DNA from: an uncultured Lachnospiraceae bacterium
GTDB taxonomy: Bacteria > Bacillota > Clostridia > Lachnospirales > Lachnospiraceae
Assembly (NCBI GenBank): GCA_947173945.1
Contig: CAMWGV010000006.1
Location: 1-64,000 of the forward strand
Direction: 5' to 3'
Length of the DNA: 64,000 nt
The position numbers and the translations under genes were made by a program. The notes beneath the pieces are model-generated. The model was given only the letters and a program-made list of their open reading frames with translations, did not search any database and had not been told where the DNA came from. Below are positions 52,934 to 61,341 of this stretch, piece by piece; within the stretch, counting starts at the first letter, position 1, and each line of letters starts with the position of its first letter.

Positions 52934-53314
52934 ATGGGAAAAGTAGTAAAAGGAATGCTCAAATTTACTGTTGCTGCGGCTGCAGTCGGCGGTATCTGCT
53001 ATGCATTCAAAGACAAAATTAAGGAATCAAAGGTATATCAGGAACATAATTTTGATGAAAAAATCAAAAAGGTTACAACAGCTATAAAGGACAAGCTTCC
53101 AATGTCCAATGAGAATGAGGAAGACTTTGTTGAGGAGGACGAAATATTCTTCGAGGATATCACTCCTGCTGAAAGAGATTACGTTTCCATAAATCAGGAT
53201 GAGCAGCCGGCTGCTGAGGTCAAGGAAGCCGATACTCCAAAGGATACGGAAGATACAGAAGCATCCGATGCTGATGACACGGAAGCAGCTGATGTACCTA
53301 CGATAGATGTTTAG
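52934..53314 (+). CDS. small membrane-anchored acidic protein
   Basis: 126 residues. The N-terminal 25 residues (KGMLKFTVAAAAVGGICYAF) form a membrane segment. A basic stretch (KIKKVTTAIKDKLP) and a strongly acidic C-terminal half follow (FVEEDEIFFEDITPAERDYV, ADTPKDTEDTEASDADDTEA). No family recognised. GGAG lies before the ATG. It is transcribed away from the lipoprotein genes; a terminator follows at 53450-53493. Confidence 0.65.
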   Translation: MGKVVKGMLKFTVAAAAVGGICYAFKDKIKESKVYQEHNFDEKIKKVTTAIKDKLPMSNENEEDFVEEDEIFFEDITPAERDYVSINQDEQPAAEVKEADTPKDTEDTEASDADDTEAADVPTIDV

Positions 53315-53373
53315 AACAAAGCGTCATCGACGCTGCAGTTCGTATCTTAGCAGGCTCCGCAAGGAGCGTTATT

Positions 53374-53412
53374 GTCCTCAGGGCTCCGTCTGCTTCGCAG
53401 ACACCTCAGGAC
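53374..53412. repeat. TGTCCTGAGG palindromic repeat
   Basis: TGTCCTCAGG and CCTCAGGACA flank TCTGCTTCGCAGA. A GCTCC-GCAA-GGAGC hairpin (53354-53367) precedes it and ATAGGAAAC-GAA-GTTTCCTAT (53421-53441) follows, so several hairpins lie in a row between the convergent genes. Confidence 0.8.
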
Positions 53413-53449
53413 ATATGCCAATAGGAAACGAAGTTTCCTATTAAAGAAC

Positions 53450-53493
53450 AAAGTGGGATGACGCATTTAATGCATCATCCCACTTATTTTTTT
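53450..53493 (+). terminator. bidirectional terminator between the acidic protein and aroA
   Basis: AAGTGGGATGA.GCAT and ATGC.TCATCCCACTT form a stem of about 14 bp with a T run (ATTTTTTTC) on the plus strand. On the minus strand it serves aroA. Confidence 0.85.
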
Positions 53494-53512
53494 CGTTTCC
53501 CCTATAACAATG

Positions 53513-54793
53513 CTAACCTTCAACTAACCTGTTTAAATCCTCATAAAATTCTGGATACGATATATCCACACACTCAAACCCATCTATATCTGTCTTGCCA
53601 TCAGCATTCATGGCTGCAACTGCAAAGCTCATTGCAATACGGTGGTCAAGCTTACTGTCTATGTATGCCCCATGAAGCTCCCTGCCACCATTTATAATCA
53701 TACCATCCTCTGTTGCCTCTATGTCGGCACCCATTGATTTTAAATTAGACACCATCACATCTATCCGGTTTGACTCTTTTACTTTAAGCTCCTCCGCATC
53801 CTTTATGACAGTTTCTCCATCAGCAAAGCATGCAAGAACTGCTATTGCAGGAATTTCATCAATAAGAGTCGGGATGATATCCCCACCTATGACACAGCCC
53901 TTAAGACCTGATGACCTGACCGTTATATCTGCTGTCGGCTCTCCTGTTTCTGATGTGTTCTCCACAGATATATCTGCTCCCATCATCTGCATAACTCTTA
54001 TTATTCCGTCTCTTGTCGGATTTATTCCCACATTTTTTACAGTTACACAGGAATTTGGCGTAATTGCCGCTGCAACCATAAAATATGTGGCTGAAGATAT
54101 ATCTCCCGGCACATTTATCTTCCTTGCCAGAAGCTCCTTTGCAGGAGATATTGTCACTGTTTTGTCCTCTGTTTTTATATCAACACCAAATTCCTCAAGC
54201 ATGAGTTCCGTATGGTTTCTGCTAAGTGCCGGCTCCGTTACTGATGTCTGCCCCTCAGCATACAGCCCTGCAAAAAGTATAGCCGACTTAACCTGTGCGG
54301 ATGCAACAGGTGATAAATAGCTTATACCCTTTAAATCCATACCCTTTATAATAAGAGGAGCACAATCATTCCCAAGCTCACTTCGTATGTCAGCTCCCAT
54401 CATGGCAAGTGGAGTCATTATCCGTTTCATTGGTCTTTTTTGTATTGATGCATCACCGTTTACTCTTGATTCAAAAGGCTGTGCTGCCAGTATACCTGAC
54501 ATAAGCCTTGTAGTAGTTCCGCTATTTCCGACATCAAGGGTATCTTTCGGTGCCACAAGTCCTCTCATACCCTTTCCGCTGATAGCAACGGTTCCGTCAC
54601 CCCTGTTGCTTATATCCACTCCCATTTTGCGAAAGCATGATATAGTGGAGAGACAGTCCGCCCCCTGTAAAAATCCGGTCACTTCTGTTGTCCCCTTTGC
54701 AAGGGAGCCTAGCATAATACTTCTATGGGATATCGATTTATCTCCAGGAACCGTAAGTTCCCCTTTTATACTCTTTACTCTTTTAAATTCCAT
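53513..54793 (-). CDS. aroA: 3-phosphoshikimate 1-carboxyvinyltransferase (EPSP synthase)
   Basis: 426 residues, two globular domains. It transfers enolpyruvate from PEP to shikimate-3-phosphate in aromatic amino acid synthesis. Key strings are VPGDKSISHRSIMLGSLA, VGNSGTTTRLMSGILAAQPF, GDASIQKRPMKRI, SAQVKSAILFAGLYA, EELKVKESNRIDVM and DHRIAMSFAVAAM. The LMSGIL region (class I has a Gly-Ala pair there) may affect inhibitor sensitivity, but I cannot assign a class by eye. AGGAG precedes the ATG. The 94-bp triple-hairpin repeat lies just upstream. Confidence 0.96.
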   Translation of the reverse strand: MEFKRVKSIKGELTVPGDKSISHRSIMLGSLAKGTTEVTGFLQGADCLSTISCFRKMGVDISNRGDGTVAISGKGMRGLVAPKDTLDVGNSGTTTRLMSGILAAQPFESRVNGDASIQKRPMKRIMTPLAMMGADIRSELGNDCAPLIIKGMDLKGISYLSPVASAQVKSAILFAGLYAEGQTSVTEPALSRNHTELMLEEFGVDIKTEDKTVTISPAKELLARKINVPGDISSATYFMVAAAITPNSCVTVKNVGINPTRDGIIRVMQMMGADISVENTSETGEPTADITVRSSGLKGCVIGGDIIPTLIDEIPAIAVLACFADGETVIKDAEELKVKESNRIDVMVSNLKSMGADIEATEDGMIINGGRELHGAYIDSKLDHRIAMSFAVAAMNADGKTDIDGFECVDISYPEFYEDLNRLVEG

Positions 54794-54826
54794 ATTGCTT
54801 CTCCTGTAATGTATGTTGTTATATAG

Positions 54827-54920
54827 GCATATTATACCATATCGTCAATCGCAGATTGGCGATGCGCTATTTGCGATGTTCTTTCGCAAAGTATAATGTG
54901 CGTTTACGCACATTATACCA
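54827..54920. repeat. 94-bp triple-hairpin repeat, copy 2
   Basis: Matches copy 1 at 11679-11772 except at three positions. Contains the same three hairpins, including the TATAATGTGCG/CGCACATTATA palindrome. It fills most of the gap upstream of aroA. Confidence 0.85.
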
Positions 54921-54967
54921 ACGATACAATACGATTGGCAATGTAAATTTATCGTAAGTCCCGTTTA

Positions 54968-55963
54968 TCAATATGCAAAATCAAAACCCGTCCTTATAAT
55001 ATTGCTATTATTCATATCCTTTAATTGTCCGTTTTCAAATCCAATGCTCAAATACATATCATCAATACTGTTTACATCTACTTTTGTAATTTGATTTACA
55101 TACCCAGCAAAATTATCGTATGCGGCTCCTTTAAATTCTGACGGAATCTTCGACGATTCCTTAATATTTTTCTTGAATATATCTAAAATACTATTTCCAT
55201 TCCCATCTATAAGACCATCTTTCGTTTGCGTAAAATTCCGAATATCCAAGTCAGTGTACTCCCTCAACAGACTTGCCACCCTGTATTTTGCCAACACATT
55301 TTTATTTACATTTATACTTCCAATACTATTTAGAATATGGAAAAATAACTCTTTTGAATTTCTATTCTCATTCAGCAAAGCTTCCATTTTTGACATAATA
55401 GATTGATCAGCATTTCCTTCAACAGTAAGCTGGTATGTATATGGATTGATAGTAAAAGAAAAGCTGCTGTTTTCAAAAGACGTCCGACTAATTCCGTTAT
55501 TTGTAAATATATTATTTATTTGATTGTTCACACATTGGCGGTTATAGCTTTTTTTCTCGCTGTCTGTTTCCCCATGAACCGGTCCGCCCAGTCTGGGATC
55601 ATTCATATTACCGCAATGTCCAAACGCACTCATACTAAGCTCATTTTGATACATTGCGTTGCGTTCAGCAGAGGAATACTTTGAATAATACTCTGCCGAA
55701 CTATATTTTTGAGCTATGGCATTTTGTAATTCCTCATAGCTTGAATATTTTGCACGATTCGCTACTCCCAAATCATAATATATATTCTCTAATTTAACGT
55801 ATGCCTTATATAATTCGCTGTCTTTATTTCTGTTGTTCCCCTCAATTCTGTCCTCAACGCTTTCATAGCTTTCTGCCCATCCTGCTTTTATAGGTTCCGA
55901 TGTCTTATATCTTCCTTTGACATTGTAATAATTATAATAATGTGACCTTAATTCAATATCCAT
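54968..55963 (-). CDS. uncharacterised 331-residue protein
   Basis: No signal peptide or membrane segment. The first 15 residues are rich in Tyr and Asn, and GGPVHGETDSEKKSYN occurs near residue 130. Helical sequence follows (LASLLREYTDL, GIFKKNI-type segments) and a short end DFAY. I associate this layout loosely with DUF4885 proteins from memory, but this is not firm. A GGAG site precedes the ATG. It is upstream of the aroA repeat region and divergent from the SGNH hydrolase gene; its own promoter lies in the 441-bp gap at 55964-56404. Confidence 0.55.
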   Translation of the reverse strand: MDIELRSHYYNYYNVKGRYKTSEPIKAGWAESYESVEDRIEGNNRNKDSELYKAYVKLENIYYDLGVANRAKYSSYEELQNAIAQKYSSAEYYSKYSSAERNAMYQNELSMSAFGHCGNMNDPRLGGPVHGETDSEKKSYNRQCVNNQINNIFTNNGISRTSFENSSFSFTINPYTYQLTVEGNADQSIMSKMEALLNENRNSKELFFHILNSIGSINVNKNVLAKYRVASLLREYTDLDIRNFTQTKDGLIDGNGNSILDIFKKNIKESSKIPSEFKGAAYDNFAGYVNQITKVDVNSIDDMYLSIGFENGQLKDMNNSNIIRTGFDFAY

Positions 55964-56094
55964 TCATACAGCTCCTTTTCATCCAATAATCATTGCATGT
56001 CCGTATATTTTATCGTCTCACCTATCCCCATATATAATGCTTTATCATGTTCCAGTCACGAAAGGATGACTATCTCTTCCCCTCAACTTGTCTC

Positions 56095-56123
56095 TTAACT
56101 TTTAAATATATATATGATATAAT
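56095..56123 (+). promoter_or_regulatory. promoter upstream of palindrome 2 and the SGNH gene
   Basis: TTAACT (56095-56100), 17 bases, TATAAT (56118-56123). Transcription starting a few bases later would place the whole palindrome 2 in a 5' leader of about 270 bases before the SGNH hydrolase. Confidence 0.65.
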
Positions 56124-56128
56124 TAGAT

Positions 56129-56373
56129 AATTGCAAAACTCCTTATTTTCAATATCTAGTTGTACAATATAGACAATATCATAAACAGGTGCTTTGGAGC
56201 CGCCGGTACTTAGCGAGGTATGTCCTGAGGTGTCTGCGAAGCAGACGGTGTCCTGAGGACAAGTCGTTTCCAGCGCAAGGGCACCGTTGCGAGCGACAAG
56301 CAGCGAAAGCGTGCCTGTGTTGATTTGTCTATATTGTACAACGGACGTTCACAAAAACTTAAGTTTTGCAATT
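56129..56373. repeat. giant imperfect palindrome 2 with an inserted TGTCCTGAGG repeat
   Basis: Outer arms AATTGCAAAACT (56129) and AGTTTTGCAATT (56362), middle arms 56159-56176 and 56325-56342 (TTGTCTATATTGTACAAC, perfect over 18 bp), and ACAGG/CCTGT further in. At the top, 56221-56261 is the TGTCCTGAGG/CTGCGAAGCAG repeat in reverse orientation. Inside the arms lie CCGGTACTT on the left and AGCGAAAGCGTG on the right, the same two motifs that follow the arms in palindrome 1. This fills most of a 441-bp gap; I see no gene in it. Confidence 0.85.
56221..56261. repeat. TGTCCTGAGG palindromic repeat (inverted copy) within palindrome 2
   Basis: TGTCCTGAGG, then GTCTGC-GAA-GCAGAC, then TCCTGAGGACA. 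Same unit as at 49623 and 53374, here forming the tip of the giant palindrome. Confidence 0.8.
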
Positions 56374-56404
56374 GCCTAACGTATAACAGATTGGAGCATC
56401 AACT

Positions 56405-57124
56405 ATGAAATCTGATAATATAATATGGATTTTCCTGCTAATTGTTTTTCTTCTACTCGGAACTACAGAAGTTTTACTCTATAAAAGCTATGAGGATAAC
56501 CGCCGTGCAGCAGAAAATACCGAAACAGCACAGGAACCCGATTATAGCAATATAATCTTATCACCAAATGCGGATTTTGACTTTTCAGATAATCTTACAG
56601 GGGAGGATGCGGAAGTGCCTGATAATCATACCTATATATTTGTTGGAGACTCAAGATATGTTGCAATGTCGGAATGCGGTGGTGCATCCGATACATTTTT
56701 CTGCGAGAACGGTGTCGGACTTTATTTTTTAAACAGCAACATGAATGATATACTGGCAAAAGCAGACAGCAACACAAGAATTGTGGTAGGCTTAGGTGTA
56801 AATGATGTCGGAATCGGAAATGATGGCTATGTAAAAGCGCTTACGCAGCTGGACTCAAGCTCTGATGCAGAGGTATATTACATGCTTGTAAATCCTGTGG
56901 ACGATGCAAAATGTGCAAACATTGGATACCCTGTTACAAACGCTGCCGTAGAAAGCTTTAACACACAAATGTTAGAAGGACTGAATGGTTCCGATATAAA
57001 AATAATTGACACGTATACTTTTTTGACCTCTAATGGGTATACTACATATGATGGTCTTCACTATGATGAAAAAACCACACAAGCAATATATGATTTTATA
57101 AAAAGATGTTTAAGAAATCAATAA
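56405..57124 (+). CDS. membrane-anchored SGNH/GDSL-type hydrolase
   Basis: 239 residues. A single N-terminal membrane helix (about 6-25) anchors an outer domain. The nucleophile motif is FVGDSRYVAMSE, GLGVNDVG forms the glycine/asparagine block, and the catalytic DxxH is in YDGLHYDEKTTQA near the C-terminus. Such enzymes act on esters or acetyl groups of envelope polymers. GGAG precedes the ATG. The next gene (M18 aminopeptidase) follows after 19 bp. Confidence 0.82.
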   Translation: MKSDNIIWIFLLIVFLLLGTTEVLLYKSYEDNRRAAENTETAQEPDYSNIILSPNADFDFSDNLTGEDAEVPDNHTYIFVGDSRYVAMSECGGASDTFFCENGVGLYFLNSNMNDILAKADSNTRIVVGLGVNDVGIGNDGYVKALTQLDSSSDAEVYYMLVNPVDDAKCANIGYPVTNAAVESFNTQMLEGLNGSDIKIIDTYTFLTSNGYTTYDGLHYDEKTTQAIYDFIKRCLRNQ

Positions 57125-57143
57125 ATGGAAAAGCAGGTATAAA

Positions 57144-58391
57144 ATGAACGACTTTATTAATCTTCTCGAAAGAGGAAAAACCCAATTTCACGTAGTTAAC
57201 CAATGTAAAAGCATCCTGTCTGAAAATGGATTTGTAAACCTTTGTATGGACGGTGAATTTAATCTTGAGGACGGTGGAAGATATATGCTGTCTCCTTATT
57301 CCTCTATGCTCGTAGCATTTATTTACAACAAGGAAAGTGTCAATACGCGTCTTGCTGTGGCACATACGGATTTTCCTATGCTTAAGCTCAAGCCAAATCC
57401 AATAATAAGAAAAAATGGATATCTTCAGGTAAATGTTGAACCATATGGCGGTTTAATAACCGCAAGCTGGTTTGACAGACCACTTGGATTAGCCGGCAAG
57501 CTTGTACTTCAGGGCGAAAATGTATTTTCACCTGAGGTTCGTTTATTTGACTCAGATAAGCCTGTTTTTATTATACCAAACTTAGCACCACATTTGGCAC
57601 GTGACAAGAAAAATTCAGAAACAGACATGCAAAAAGAACTCATACCAATAGCAGGACTTCTTTCTTCCTTTCCGGATGAAGATTCCTCAAATCCGTTGCT
57701 TAGCTATATTGCAGCCAAAGAAAACATAGACCCAGAAACAATTCTGGATTATGACCTGTACCTCTATGTCTACGGAGCCCCTACGTTTGTAGGCTTAGAG
57801 GATGATTTTCTCACAGCACCCCGTATTGATAACATTTCCTCCGTCAGTGCTCTTTGTCGTGCAATTTGCTCATGCAAAAAACCTACTTGTACTGCTGTCA
57901 CTGCTTTTTTTGACAATGAGGAAATAGGGAGCCGTTCAAAACAAGGTGCAGACTCAATATTATTAAAAGATATTATGGAGAAAATTCATGGCAGAAAGCC
58001 GGATATTTCTAATATGTTTACATTATCTGTTGACGTTGCACATGCAACACATCCAAATTATACGGAAAAGAGCGATGTGACAAACAATGTAATTTTGGGT
58101 GATGGTATTGTTTTAAAAAGCAGTGCTTCACAGCGATATGTTACAGACAGTGAAGCAGGTGCCGTAGTTTCAGCTCTTTGCCAAAGCAATCACATCAAGC
58201 TCCAACGTCAGGCAAACCGTTCAGGAATGGCGGGCGGTCAGACACTTGGTCCTATTTTATCTTCCTATCTGCCTGCTAAAGCAGCAGATATCGGAATCCC
58301 TATGCTTGCAATGCACTCAGCAGGCGAGCTTATACACAAAAACGATTACCTTGCACTTATAAAGCTTATTGAAGCATACTTCACAAACTAA
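57144..58391 (+). CDS. M18-family aminopeptidase
   Basis: 415 residues. The metal-binding pattern of family M18 is present: LAVAHTDFPMLKLKPNP, VNVEPYGGLITASWFDRPLG, DDFLTAPRIDNISSVSAL, FFDNEEIGSRSKQGADSILL, SVDVAHATHPNYTEK and IPMLAMHSAGELI. It removes neutral or acidic N-terminal residues from peptides in the cytoplasm with two metal ions. The stop overlaps the end of the convergent GDPD gene by four bases. Confidence 0.94.
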   Translation: MNDFINLLERGKTQFHVVNQCKSILSENGFVNLCMDGEFNLEDGGRYMLSPYSSMLVAFIYNKESVNTRLAVAHTDFPMLKLKPNPIIRKNGYLQVNVEPYGGLITASWFDRPLGLAGKLVLQGENVFSPEVRLFDSDKPVFIIPNLAPHLARDKKNSETDMQKELIPIAGLLSSFPDEDSSNPLLSYIAAKENIDPETILDYDLYLYVYGAPTFVGLEDDFLTAPRIDNISSVSALCRAICSCKKPTCTAVTAFFDNEEIGSRSKQGADSILLKDIMEKIHGRKPDISNMFTLSVDVAHATHPNYTEKSDVTNNVILGDGIVLKSSASQRYVTDSEAGAVVSALCQSNHIKLQRQANRSGMAGGQTLGPILSSYLPAKAADIGIPMLAMHSAGELIHKNDYLALIKLIEAYFTN

Positions 58392-60217
58392 TACTCCTTT
58401 ATAAGTCTCTGCATCCAGTCCGTAAGCAGACTGTCATTAGCGTTATATATGATATCCTTTGTTTCATATGGTGCATCAGTTATAACGCCATCCACATCCA
58501 TCAAAAGAAGCTTTTTAATACTTTCCTCTGTATTTATCGTCCAACCATACACAAGCTTTCCCTGCTTGTGTATATCACGCACAATTTCATTGCTTATAAA
58601 ATTATGTCTTATACTGAAGGCATCTATATCCTGCATATTACCAAAATTGCCAAATGCCATTTTCATTATATATAATGTCTTGATATCCGGGTTAATTTCT
58701 TTCATTTTTTTCAGTATGTTATACTCCGTAGATGCAACATAGCAATGGTCAGTATAATCATATTTCTCTATGAGCTCCATGACTCCTTCCTCATAATTGT
58801 AGTTGGAATCTGCCGGTTTAAGTTCTATGTTCAAAAAAATATTATTTTCCTGTCCATAAGCAAGCACTTCCTCAAGTGTAGGTATTTTCTCGCCCTTATA
58901 TTCTTCTGAATACCAGCCTCCTGCATCTAACTGTTGTATGAATTCAAAAGTTGCATCCTCAACATTTTTATTCACACCTGTCGTTCTTTCCATACTTGCG
59001 TCATGCATAATAATAAATTGCCCATCTATTGTCTGCCGCACATCTATTTCAATAATATCTGCCTGATTTTCAAATGCAAGGGCAATCGCAGCCATTGTAT
59101 TTTCCGGTGCATGCTCCGAATCACCTCTGTGGGCAGTCACACTGGCTCTCGTTGGATATGCAATCCGAAGCCCTACCCTGTTACTAATACTAAGATAAAG
59201 ATAAAACGCATTCAACCCGATTGCCAGAATAGTCACAAGCGCTACCATCACCTTTTTCTTTTTTCCTTCCATCGGATAATGTCCCTTATATCCTCTTTTT
59301 TCCATAATACGTTCATACTCTTCAAAGCCGACATCACCCTCTATCTCATAAAAGCTATTACAAATATACGCATAGATTAACGGGGTGGAAATAAGCGAAA
59401 ATATAAGATATAAAATTACAAAGCTTATTCTTACAATATTTCGAAACACAAAATAAAGCTCTTTGTATGAAATAATCTTCGTCAACAGCCCTAAAACCGC
59501 AGATGCCAGTGTTCCCTCAAGTAAAAATAACAGTGCCGTTATAACCATATTCCAGAACACGATTCCAAACAAAACCTTGATTCTATGCTTTCTCACTGTC
59601 TTTTTACTCATTCGTACAGCATCCTTATAACTGACCTTATAAAGAGAAAAATAATTCAGCGTAAAGACAAAAAACATGGCACTGAGACAAATAATCAGAT
59701 AAACGGCTCCTATACAGATTATCATGGTTTTATTTTGTATAATAAAACGTTCAAATACCTCTGGAATGTGAATACCTGCAATGGAACCTGAAATAAAAAC
59801 CGTATTTGTAAATGGGAGCACAAAAAGAACATAAAGTATAACCGGCATATTTTTAGGATTTACAATCCTTATAGCATTAAAAACACCCTTTAAAAGCAAT
59901 TCCATCGGGTTTGTTTTATCTTCTCTGTGTGATGCCTCCATAGCATATATAAGTGCCGAAATATCTACAAGAATGTGCATCGCAACAGCCAATAATATTA
60001 AAAATACAATTCCATAGGTGGATGATGCCTTTAAATACAAATTCATATTGTCTGTCGTTAAATATGGTATACCTGCACATTTAACAGAATAATTTAACAG
60101 ATAATAAATCAGTGGCACAAGAAGTGCAAGAGAAAATATTTTATATATCAGTTCAAATAAAATAATTGCAGACAAATTAAACCTGAACATTTTCAAGCTT
60201 CTTCTAATCGATCTCAT
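58388..60217 (-). CDS. membrane glycerophosphodiester phosphodiesterase
   Basis: 609 residues. About eight membrane helices fill residues 15-350; the rest is a GDPD domain outside the membrane. Catalytic strings are SVTAHRGDSEHAPENTMAA, DIIEIDVRQTIDGQFIIMHD and ERTTGVNKNVEDATFEF; HRG, the Glu-Asp pair of EIDVR and HD are the expected metal and catalytic residues. Proteins with this layout (GlpQ2/YqiK-like) act on glycerophosphodiesters or teichoic-acid-like lipids. It has a GGAG site. Its 3' end overlaps the M18 gene by four bases. Confidence 0.85.
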   Translation of the reverse strand: MRSIRRSLKMFRFNLSAIILFELIYKIFSLALLVPLIYYLLNYSVKCAGIPYLTTDNMNLYLKASSTYGIVFLILLAVAMHILVDISALIYAMEASHREDKTNPMELLLKGVFNAIRIVNPKNMPVILYVLFVLPFTNTVFISGSIAGIHIPEVFERFIIQNKTMIICIGAVYLIICLSAMFFVFTLNYFSLYKVSYKDAVRMSKKTVRKHRIKVLFGIVFWNMVITALLFLLEGTLASAVLGLLTKIISYKELYFVFRNIVRISFVILYLIFSLISTPLIYAYICNSFYEIEGDVGFEEYERIMEKRGYKGHYPMEGKKKKVMVALVTILAIGLNAFYLYLSISNRVGLRIAYPTRASVTAHRGDSEHAPENTMAAIALAFENQADIIEIDVRQTIDGQFIIMHDASMERTTGVNKNVEDATFEFIQQLDAGGWYSEEYKGEKIPTLEEVLAYGQENNIFLNIELKPADSNYNYEEGVMELIEKYDYTDHCYVASTEYNILKKMKEINPDIKTLYIMKMAFGNFGNMQDIDAFSIRHNFISNEIVRDIHKQGKLVYGWTINTEESIKKLLLMDVDGVITDAPYETKDIIYNANDSLLTDWMQRLIKEY

Positions 60218-60263
60218 ATGTCTGCTCCTCTCCTAATGTTTATCATGCTTTCCTTAATGGTTA

Positions 60264-61301
60264 CTACAGCAATATCATTGCATCCCCAAAGGAAAAAAAT
60301 CTGTATTTTTCCTGTACCGCCTGCTCATATGCGTAAAGAACCTGTTCCCTGTCATAAAAAGCAGAAACAAGCATAAGCAGTGTTGACTCCGGAAGATGAA
60401 AATTAGTAATTAGTCTGTCCACAGCCTTAAACTTATATCCAGGATATATAAAAATATCGGTCCAGCCACTGCATGGCTTTATATATCCCCTATCATCTGC
60501 CGCTGTTTCCAGAGTTCTTGTACTTGTAGTTCCGACAGCTATTATTTTTCCTCCATTTTTTCTCGTCTCGTTAATGAGTCCTGCTGCCTCATCATCTATT
60601 GTATAGTATTCGCTATGCATATGATGTTCCTTTATATTTTCAACCTTCACAGGTCTGAACGTACCAAGTCCTACATGCAATGTTATTTTTGCTATATGGA
60701 CATTTTTTTTCTCAATTTCCGTTAACAGCTCATTCGTAAAATGAAGTCCTGCTGTAGGTGCTGCAGCTGAACCCGTGTGCTTTGCATACACAGTCTGATA
60801 TCTATCCTTATCCTGCAGCCTGTGTGTTATATAAGGCGGAAGCGGCATTTGTCCAAGCTCGTCCAACACCTCTTCAAATATTCCATCATAGGTAAACTCA
60901 ATGACTCTGTTTCCATCCTCAACAACACTTTTCACCTTACCAATAAGCTTTCCGTCTCCAAAGGATATCACGGCTCCCGGCTTTGCCTTTTTACCCGGTT
61001 TAACAAGAGTCTCCCACGTTTTATCCTCCAGTCTTCTTAAAAGAAGCACCTCAATCGATGCACCGGTTTCTTCCTTCACACCTATCAGCCGTGCAGGAAG
61101 AACCTTTGTATCATTTATTACAAGGCAGTCCCCTTCGTGAAAATAGTCCGTTACATTATGAAAATGTCTATGCTCTATGGAATTTGTCTCCCTGTTTAAG
61201 ACCATTAATCTGGAATCACTTCTCTTTAAAAGTGGATCCTGAGCTATAAGCTCCTGTGGGAGCTCATAATTAAAATCACTCAATTTAAATTCCTGTGTCA
61301 T
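60264..61301 (-). CDS. queA: S-adenosylmethionine:tRNA ribosyltransferase-isomerase
   Basis: 345 residues. [59 protein letters not shown] and [17 protein letters not shown] are diagnostic. It converts preQ1 in tRNA to epoxyqueuosine by transferring the ribosyl group of S-adenosylmethionine. It lies 40 bp after pheT and may be cotranscribed. GGAGG precedes the ATG. Other queuosine genes are not in the window. Confidence 0.96.
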   Translation of the reverse strand: MTQEFKLSDFNYELPQELIAQDPLLKRSDSRLMVLNRETNSIEHRHFHNVTDYFHEGDCLVINDTKVLPARLIGVKEETGASIEVLLLRRLEDKTWETLVKPGKKAKPGAVISFGDGKLIGKVKSVVEDGNRVIEFTYDGIFEEVLDELGQMPLPPYITHRLQDKDRYQTVYAKHTGSAAAPTAGLHFTNELLTEIEKKNVHIAKITLHVGLGTFRPVKVENIKEHHMHSEYYTIDDEAAGLINETRKNGGKIIAVGTTSTRTLETAADDRGYIKPCSGWTDIFIYPGYKFKAVDRLITNFHLPESTLLMLVSAFYDREQVLYAYEQAVQEKYRFFSFGDAMILL

Positions 61302-61341
61302 AAATATCCTCCAAGAACTGCCTTTCTATTACCATCATAGC

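Noticed and set aside
49581-53412. short repeats that might suggest a CRISPR array
   Set aside because: Spacing is irregular, the copies are scattered and palindromic, and no spacers or cas genes are seen.
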